Positions 57,576 to 64,000 of a DNA stretch of 64,000 bases are shown here, one piece after another. Below the pieces are notes generated by a model, which worked only from the letters and a program-made list of their open reading frames with translations, ran no database searches and was not told the origin of the DNA. Origin of the DNA: Bryoerythrophyllum caledonicum (lineage: Eukaryota > Streptophyta > Bryopsida > Pottiales > Pottiaceae); NCBI GenBank assembly GCA_963971425.1, contig OZ020525.1, positions 3,393,560 to 3,457,559 on the forward strand, read 5' to 3'. Each line of letters starts with the position of its first letter. Position 1 is the first letter of the stretch. The translations under genes and the position numbers were made by a program.

Positions 57576-57959
57576 TCATTGGGCATATAAGGAGAATCCA
57601 AATAATGATACATTTGTTTTTTAGTGATAGCCAATAGAATTATAAAACTCAGCTTAATTATGTGTGAATTTAGTTATGAATTTGTAAAGTTGAGATTGTA
57701 GTTCATCAAGATTTATTGAGTATCATACTTACAAAATTTCATAAACTTTACGGTACAGATTGAAGGATTATAGTGTTTGAAGTAGATAAAAGGGTTCATG
57801 TTTCTTCTGAAGTCAATAACTATCGACAAAATATACTATAACAAACATGAAGTTGATATTAGTCCATTTGAGTCTTCAAACCAAGTTGTAAATAGAGAGG
57901 TAAGCTGGGTACAGTTGAGCCCATCCTCAATTGCTTCCAACGCCATTTTTGTGGTCAGA
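57576..57959. other. Intergenic DNA with family E fragment
   Basis: 57720-57800 matches family E (CAGATTGAAGGATTATAGTG). This is also where the 3' LTR of the Ty3/gypsy element would be expected, but no partner copy is in the window to prove it. Confidence 0.4.
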
Positions 57960-58040
57960 TTCTATTTTCAACTTTGCAATACTCTGGATGATGGTATATT
58001 CTCACTACATCCATGTAATATATGATTACCTTGGTTTATT

Positions 58041-58175
58041 ACATCGTGGGCAACTCTAATCTCCTTTAGGAATTGTTGCGAGAGGAGGACGAAGACATGC
58101 CATATGCCAACCTCTCTGACATTGGTCGCATAACAACATAATTGTTGTGCCCTTGGATTTTCCACAAACAAAACA
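58041..58175 (-). pseudogene. PHD finger at the C-terminus of the retrotransposon integrase
   Basis: In one frame: CFVCGKSKG, MLLCDQCQRGWHMACLRPPL, ATIPKGD, stop (TAG where the family has Trp), SCPRC. All eight zinc ligands of the C4HC3 pattern are present (two CxxC pairs, GWH, MAC, CPRC) and the spacing suits a PHD finger, which in other proteins binds histone H3 tails. Here it sits where chromoviruses carry a chromodomain, so a targeting role is inferred. The stop at the Trp codon and the frame change upstream inactivate it. Confidence 0.85.
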
Positions 58176-58360
58176 TCTATATCTAGCTCCACCGCCATCT
58201 CTCGATGTATTGATCCTTCAATAGACAAATGACAAGGTGTACAATTCATAGTATTGTCCCTGCATTCTTGTCCATCTTTTTCTTCTACAAGAAGAATCCC
58301 ACTTAGCAAGATCTCTTTGACCCGCAAGATAGTTCTACCTGTCCAAACATCCAAGGTCAT
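58176..58360 (-). pseudogene. Post-integrase region leading to the PHD finger
   Basis: The frame starting at 58360 has TLDVWTGRTILRVKEILLSG, CRDNTMNCTPCHLSIEGSIH and REMAVELD. The first part resembles the beta-rich C-terminal integrase domain; the Cys-rich part has no family I can name. A one-base frame change then opens the PHD frame. Confidence 0.65.
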
Positions 58361-58619
58361 CGGTGCCTCACATTGTAAATATACGTAATCACCTACTTGA
58401 AAACATCAAAGTTGAGGTTCATAAGCCCCACTTCTAATACATGCATAATGCAACTTATGTCTATGTTGCGCTATTGCCAAGTTCTCCATAGCCATAGGCA
58501 TGGCCCTCTGAAAATACTCAACTCGATCTTGCAACCCTTATGCCCAAATTTTTGGATCATCAAAGTCCACAACAGGATATAGTTTCTTTCTTATTGCCAA
58601 AGGCAATACTGGCTCTTTG

Positions 58620-59424
58620 CTATAAGGACTTTTCATGCATATTTGTATAATCCAGGCTTGATTGTCTAAACCACTCTCTCTGCCAATCCATTTGCCTCTG
58701 GATGGTCTCTAGATGTTGTTCGATGATCAATCAGAGCTTTAGTGCAAAACTCTTCAAAAGATCCAAGGAACTCCATTCCTTGGTCTGTCAACACCTCTAC
58801 ATAGGCCCCAAACCTAGCTAGAACTCGGTCTAGGAAAAATGCCGCTGCTAGCTCAGAGGAATTTTGCGATAAAGTCACCAGCTCAATCCACTTACTGAAA
58901 TACTCTACAATAACAATTACATACTAAGCACCTCGTTTTGTGGTCATCAATGGCCCAACAAAATCGAGACTCCACCTATTGCCTAATCCCATAATTGGTA
59001 TTGGTTGTAGTTCGGGAGACAAGGTATTGAAGCTTGATCTAACCCAATCGCAAGCTTCACACCTCCCTACATAGGTTGCCACCTCCTATTGCATGCCCAT
59101 CCACCAATATTGACTACGCAACATTGAATTTGTACATCATACTCCAAATTGTTCCAAGCCTTCATACATTTGTTGTATCAACTGAAGACGTTGTTCTAGC
59201 CTAGGAACTATCCTCCGTGTTCCATCTTGCCATCTCTAAAAAATAAGTTCACCCTCGCAATGAAATCTAGCCGCTCTATGAGCTATCCGGTCTCTTGCTT
59301 GAGGTGTGGTGTTAGGCAAAAACTCGGCATGTTGTAGACAATACAAAATCCCTTGGTCTCGCCACACATCAGTGCTAATTATGGATCGTTTCTCATCTGA
59401 CTGCTCATCTTCAACATTTTTCAA
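58620..59424 (-). pseudogene. Integrase domain of the Ty3/gypsy element
   Basis: Broken frames give an N-terminal zinc-binding region (MLRSQYWWMGM, GRCEACDWVR with the CxxC pair near 59060), the first catalytic Asp in WSLDFVGP (58965-58963), the second in LTDQGMEF (58785-58783) and the Glu in GLAERV (58680-58678), 35 residues on. Acts to insert the cDNA into the genome. DDE residues are kept, but stops interrupt the domain (for example near 59230 and 58918). Confidence 0.88.
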
Positions 59425-59517
59425 AGCTTCTACAATGACCTAGCCGGATTTTCCTTCCATCCAAGCCAAATAAGCCGAAGCATGCCAACATGGCACTATC
59501 TCTTGGTCAGAAGTACC

Positions 59518-60060
59518 CTACCACCTAGCACCGGTAAAGTCCTCTTGCAACAGGCTTGAATTGTGGCTTAAGCCATCAACATTCAAGTTTTGCAATCCCG
59601 CCTTGTGGAATACTTCAAAATCATATTCTTGTAATAGCAAGGCCCATCTAGCCAACTTTCCCGTGAGTTTATCAGATTCCATCAACCATTTTAAAGGTTT
59701 ATGATCTGTCACAAGGGTAAAACTCGGGCCGTAGAGATATGGGCAGAAGTGGAAAACTGCCGACACAATTGCTAAGCACTCTCCTTCATATGAAGAATAC
59801 TTGGCCTTTGCATCATTGTTGCTTCGTGAAGCGTACCCAATGACATACTCTTTGCCATCATCATCTTTTTGAATCAACACGGCACCAATTTCTAACATAC
59901 TCCAATCTATGTGGAGCGGGAAAGGCCGTTGAGCATCGGGCCGCCTCAGCACTAGAGCTGAACGAAGTGCTCCCTTTAAAGCCTCAAATGCATTCTCTTT
60001 ATTATGATCCCATATCAATTTTTTATCAGTTCGAGTCAATTGGGTCAAAGGTTTGGCCAA
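59518..60060 (-). pseudogene. RNase H domain of the Ty3/gypsy element
   Basis: One open frame of 180 residues, the best preserved part. It starts with KPLTQLTRTDKKLIWD, a typical RT-RNase H junction, then the acidic residues in PLHIDWS, SSYEGECLA and LVTDHKPLKWLM, and the end LARWALLLQEYDFEV and LNVDGLSHN. Removes RNA from RNA:DNA hybrids during reverse transcription. Intact reading frame but in a broken polyprotein. Confidence 0.9.
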
Positions 60061-60119
60061 GAGACTAAATCCACAAAAATAATTGCCAATATTAGTTAGC
60101 TAGTCCCATAAATGCTCTC

Positions 60120-61044
60120 AACCTTAAATCTCTAAGAATAAGATCCTATTTAAAGCTTCCACCTTTGCTTGTTGTACACCTAATCCTCCTGGCGTGATTA
60201 CATGGCCTAAATAAGGTAATTGATCATGAAAGAATTTATACTTTTGATGATCCAAGCAAAGACCCCATTGTTACAGCCTTTCAAATACTTGGTGCAAATA
60301 TTTTACATGCTCTTGTGGTGTATCACAAAAGATAATAACATCATCCAATTAACACCGAGCAAATGACAAATCCTTGAAGACTTGATCCATCACACGTTGA
60401 AATTCCACTGGAGCATTCTTCAATCCAAAAGGTAAGAATTTCTAATGGAAGATCATTTCTCTTCCATCATCATCTACTCCTCAAAATGTTGTTTTCACCC
60501 GATCTTCTTTTCTCAATGGCAATTGGTGGTATGTTGACCTCAAGTCCAAAGTATTAAAGACTCTTGTTTTTCTAACCGCATCAAATAACTCCTGAGGTGT
60601 AGGCATGCGGTAGCGATCCGATTTGATCCTCTTGTTAATTGGCCAATAATCACCGCAGATACACTTCTCCATCCAATTTTTAAAAATAACCTTCTTTGCT
60701 GGCATGATTGTTGCACATGCATATTCATCATTTCAGAGCTCCACCAAATTTGCATCAAACAATTCCTTGCATCGTTGTTTGACCTCATCTCTTTCAGAAA
60801 TACTCAACTTGTACAGACGTCTAAATATTGGATGATTGTCCTCTAATTGTATCATAACCGGCTTGCCCTTATAGCCCTCTAAATGAGTGAGCTTGAAAGC
60901 AAAGCAGGCCTTATACGAGCAAATAAAAGCTCGCACCTTCTGTGCCTCTACACCTGTGAGACCCATTCCTATGTCCATCTCCCACTCCTTCTCAACTGGC
61001 AAGATTACATGATTTTCTAATGACTCTAATAGAGGTGTTGGCAC
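60120..61044 (-). pseudogene. Reverse transcriptase domain of the Ty3/gypsy element
   Basis: The frame 61044-60733 carries the region upstream of RT (GYKGKPVMIQLEDNHPIFRR, then ERDEVKQRCKELFDANLVEL). The frame 60705-60481 has CGDYWPINK, DRYRMPTPQELFD and FNTLDLRSTYHQLPLR, the fingers/palm motifs of Ty3/gypsy RT with the first catalytic Asp (TLDLRS). Near 60335-60350 the catalytic YIDD box reads stop-LDD followed by VIIF. Connection sequence (FHDQLPYLGHVI) follows near 60225. Several stops; inactive. Confidence 0.88.
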
Positions 61045-61105
61045 TCCTTCTAGTTGCTAGTTGGATGAAGATGCACCATTGCCTTTTCCAAGGCAGTAGA
61101 TGCTA

Positions 61106-61436
61106 TTATTTGATCATGAATATGAGCAAAGGAGGTACTTTCTTTACTAAAAATACCTTCTTAAAAACTTCCTTAGCATTCCCCTTATCTAATTCTTGGG
61201 CCAATGACGCAAAAATCCTTTGACCTCGTAGTTCATCTTCTAATACCCATTCAAATGCACCTCCATCCGGCGTCTTCATTCCCCTAACTGTTGTATCCCA
61301 AACTTGCTTACTCTCCAGCCACACCTTGACATGTGAATGAGTGTGCTTTGAAATATCATTCAACCTTGTGCCCCTTGGCTTGAAGACTCTACTTCCAGAT
61401 GTCCATCCAAGCCACCATTTTGATGCACTTGAGCTG
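61106..61436 (-). pseudogene. Linker between methyltransferase and reverse transcriptase
   Basis: Open in one frame down to 61106, Trp/Ser/Lys-rich (KWWLGWTSGSRVF, VKVWLESKQVWDT, FEWVLEDELRGQR). No family recognised; the position suggests the spacer before RT or a remnant of another pol segment. Confidence 0.5.
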
Positions 61437-62553
61437 CTAGACAAACCCCGAGAACCAAGCCATGAAGTATAAATCCATGGCTTGTCCAAAGATGTGGCGG
61501 CGTTGAGACTCAATAAATCCATGTCCAACCGTTGTACTTGTCAGAAAGTCCATGGCTCTATCCCGTTCATCAACACAAGACTCACGAAGACTTTGTATGC
61601 TAATATCAAATGCTAAGCCTCGTCCTTCTTCACAAAATGCGGAAGATCGAGGATGACTCATGAATGTAGGGGAAGCCAGACGATGCTCTCCTACATTATT
61701 TATCAAGGCAAATGGGGTTGAATCTGCCTGCATCACTTCTTGTGAATAGCAACCAACATCTAAAATTTAATCAACATGCCTCCCTTGTAGAGTTGCAAGA
61801 TGCCCCAATGCTATTGAAATACATGGTGCGGAAGCCAAGTTTGTCCATTTCACCGCAGCTGATGTGCATAAGAACCAAGAGCTGTTGCATCCACTAGTAC
61901 TAGTTCTCCAAGGTGCAAGCACACTTCTACTGCAACATTTTGCAATTGTGCATTGACCACCCCTAGTGGTGGCTCATTGTCAAAGATATAGGCTACAAGA
62001 GTAGCTTGAAGGTGTTGCCATGACTTCAATAAACGCAATAGTTTCCAGATCGGGGATCTTGGAGGCTTTGACCTGGCCCAGATTGGGAATGCCCTTGATA
62101 AGGCCATCCAACCATCACATGGTCCACTCTTCTTAACCTTTGAAGATCCTCTTGGCCAATCAAAGCAATGTCCAATGGTAAACGTGACATACAACCTTGT
62201 ATTTCACTTGCGGATAATTGCGTTGGATATCTCATATGCAATTGTTGAAGATGATGCTTTGTTGCTATACTAACAATGGCGTTATTATCCACGTATATAT
62301 AACTTTGTATAGATAATCCAGCTTCTGCGAACCTTGTACCAAGTCTTGCAAATAATCCTACAAGCACTATGTCGCCAATATCCTTGCGAAGCTCCGCATG
62401 CTTTGCAAGGGAGACCCTGTATTTCAACTTCCAAAGGTGTTGATCAATATTTTTTACCAATTTGTGGCATCGATCCATCAAGTCTTTAGATGAAGTCCAT
62501 GGTGGCGTTGGATCCTTTGGATGCCTAACAAACTTGCCCAATTGAGTTAGCAC
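61437..62553 (-). pseudogene. C5 cytosine DNA methyltransferase domain inside the retrotransposon (decayed)
   Basis: Would transfer methyl from S-adenosylmethionine to cytosine C5. Three successive frames cover it. Frame 1 (62553-62026): motif I region IVLVGLFARLGT (family FxGxG altered), YVDNNA, and motif IV VGWPYQGHSQSG followed by LQDPRS; the catalytic Cys of PCQ is Tyr (TAT, 62100-62098). Frame 2 (about 62050-61850): AYIFDNEPPLG, a changed motif VI (family ENV), then motif VIII-like HQLR. Frame 3 (about 61848-61437): WTNLA, HPRSSAF, DERDRAMDF and RRHIFGQAMDL, matching motifs IX-X. About 355 residues, the size of a catalytic domain only. It lies between protease and RT in the same direction, so it was part of the element's polyprotein, not a host gene. 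Confidence 0.87.
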
Positions 62554-62554
62554 T

Positions 62555-63227
62555 TACATGTCTGATTGTGGAGATGAATCCAATGAAGACATATTCCCTT
62601 GAAGTAGCAAATCACTAGATGCAAACCACTCGGCAATACATCCATACATAGCTACTTGTCCCTATACTAGGTCTGCACTTGCAACAAAGGTGACAGGAAG
62701 TATTTCTTTCTTTCCATCTCCTTGAGACCAACCTGGTCTAAACCATGCCACCTCACTTCAACAATCCTAACCAAAACCAATGGGGTACAATGTTTATTAC
62801 TCTAAAAGTATATCATAAGTGGTAGACCCGTGATCACACATCTTATAGACATGTGAGTATAATATGCATCGTTGCCCACCTTGAATTGGAGCCTTAAGGG
62901 TTCTTTTGTAAGCCTTCTTGAATGTTTCGTACCCGTAACAGATGTTGCAATTGTAAAAGGGCATAGATCAAGGTCTTCTGCCTTAATATCCAGGCTTTTG
63001 ACTAGGTTCTTCCCCACTATAATCAATTGAGCCCTTGTATCAAGCAAAATCTTAAGGGTAGTAGGGTTGCTTATCTGGCTGTGTACGTACCTGATGCTCG
63101 TTCGGTGTCTTGAGGTCTTGTCTACTTGCTGTTGATGTGCTTGGTGTTGTGAATTGTGTTGTCGTTGTGGTGGTCGCATTGTGGAGCTTTTCAAGGTGTG
63201 GGGTCTAGGGGCTTGAACTTCCATCAT
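62555..63227 (-). pseudogene. Retropepsin-like protease region and linker of the Ty3/gypsy element
   Basis: The frame 63227-62802 has ILLDTRAQLIIVGKNLV, the aspartic protease active-site motif with Gly of DTGA changed to Arg (DTRA), then a retropepsin-like domain with RLQFKVG. A following stretch (62760-62560) continues in broken frames with EVAWFRPGW and MYGCIAEWFASSDLL, leading into the methyltransferase. The upstream segment is Gln/His/Arg-rich, like a nucleocapsid-protease linker. The changed active-site loop and the frame breaks make it non-functional. Confidence 0.75.
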
Positions 63228-63300
63228 TGCTAAATATGGTGGATTTTTGAGTTTTTGTTGATGTTCCTCCTTTCAGCTCTTGCTTGCTATGTCGTCGGAC

Positions 63301-64000
63301 TTCTTTGTTGATTGCTCCTTGGCGGTAGAGTTTGCAGTCTTTTCTGGTGATATGAGATTGGAAGCAAATGATGGTTAGGTGATCTTGGCATATTGACGTT
63401 GGTGTGGTGTTGATGGCGCAGCTCTCTTTGGACTATGTGATGAAATCCAGGCGACCTTCCATGGGTGGTGTCGCTCCATACAATGTCGCTTGTATACTTG
63501 TGCGGATCTACCTATGTTGTAGTTGCTTTGTGGCCTCTTGTGATGGGGGTTAGGCATGAGTATTACAACAACAACAGTCACTAGAGTATTTCTACGATGT
63601 TTGTAAAAGCAAATTGAAACATTTCAAGGTACAGAATACGCATGTGTAACTTAGCTAGACTTGGAGGATGTTGGTCCTTTTGAGCAAATCTTGCATCTTG
63701 GCGTTGGTCTTGTTTGTCCCTGGTATGGGCAGGGATCGATCTTCATGTACATGTGCTTGTGTCCTAGTTGAGGAGGTGATAGGTGTGGTGTTTCTAGTTG
63801 TGGTATAATATCCAGATTTAGATCTATATGTGCATGCTTGACATGGATAGTGCAAGATCTAGAGCTAGATGTGGGCCAACACAGAGCCCCCACTTGAGAT
63901 CTACTCTCCCAAACTAGCGCTAGATCTTTGCAACCCATACCAACTTGTGACAATAGATCAAGAACTTGCAATCCCTTCCAACACTCTACACATCATGGAA
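63301..64000 (-). other. Upstream part of the retrotransposon, gag not readable
   Basis: Fragmented minus-strand frames (63375-63581, 63651-63971) show no capsid motif or clear CCHC zinc knuckle. Probably degenerate gag or leader sequence of the same element. Confidence 0.35.

Larger units (their letters stand above)
57960..63300 (-). mobile_element. Ty3/gypsy retrotransposon with DNA methyltransferase and PHD finger, decayed
   Basis: Reading on the minus strand, the pol order is protease, C5-DNA methyltransferase, reverse transcriptase, RNase H, integrase, PHD finger. The RT-RH-IN order is that of Ty3/gypsy. Every domain has stops or frameshifts, so this copy is inactive. The gag region (63300 to the window end) is not readable and the 5' LTR would lie beyond 64000. 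No LTR pair, primer-binding site or target duplication could be identified, so the outer bounds are estimates. Confidence 0.85.

Overview
This is nuclear DNA of a green plant (streptophyte), probably a seed-free lineage such as a moss, lycophyte, fern or charophyte; the species cannot be fixed from the sequence. The reasons are: spliceosomal genes with GT-AG introns of about 85-810 bp, an F-box/Kelch gene of plant type, a double-domain SagB-type nitroreductase gene, and AT-rich intergenic DNA packed with small DNA transposons and a Ty3/gypsy element. Only about 5 kb of the 64 kb is host gene.

Layout. 1-841: 3' end of an unidentified gene (+). 1477-3389: a four-exon F-box/Kelch gene (-), rebuilt with consistent splice phases. 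3390-5500: direct repeats and a 37-bp minisatellite. 5500-11470: intergenic DNA with chains of small TTAA-flanked elements. 11470-16350: a degenerate, repeat-like block with no readable protein. 16350-30720: almost wholly nested MITEs of several superfamilies plus a tRNA-derived SINE. 31345-32140: a decayed Tc1-like transposase. 32300-40930: more MITEs and one doubtful coding remnant. 41572-45465: a seven-exon tandem nitroreductase gene (+). 45466-57580: MITEs, including nested ones. 57960-63300: a decayed Ty3/gypsy retrotransposon on the minus strand, running towards the right edge.

Two things stand out. First, the Ty3/gypsy element carries, between protease and reverse transcriptase, a C5 cytosine DNA methyltransferase domain (motifs I, IV, VI, VIII and IX-X recognisable; catalytic Cys now Tyr), and after the integrase a PHD finger with its full C4HC3 ligand set. 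The ancestor was thus a retroelement with its own DNA-methylation writer and a likely chromatin reader. Second, the dominant intergenic repeats are short elements with TTAA-CCC termini. Comparison of paralogous repeats inside the window gives filled and empty sites that show TTAA target duplication (piggyBac type), and these elements are chained end to end or nested in each other's termini. The same comparison shows TTA duplication for PIF/Harbinger-like elements, and 9-bp duplications mark Mutator-like ones.

The host genes have no evident functional link to each other. The repeats document several superfamilies active at different times, mostly as non-autonomous copies; the only transposon proteins visible are the Tc1 and Ty3/gypsy remnants, both broken.
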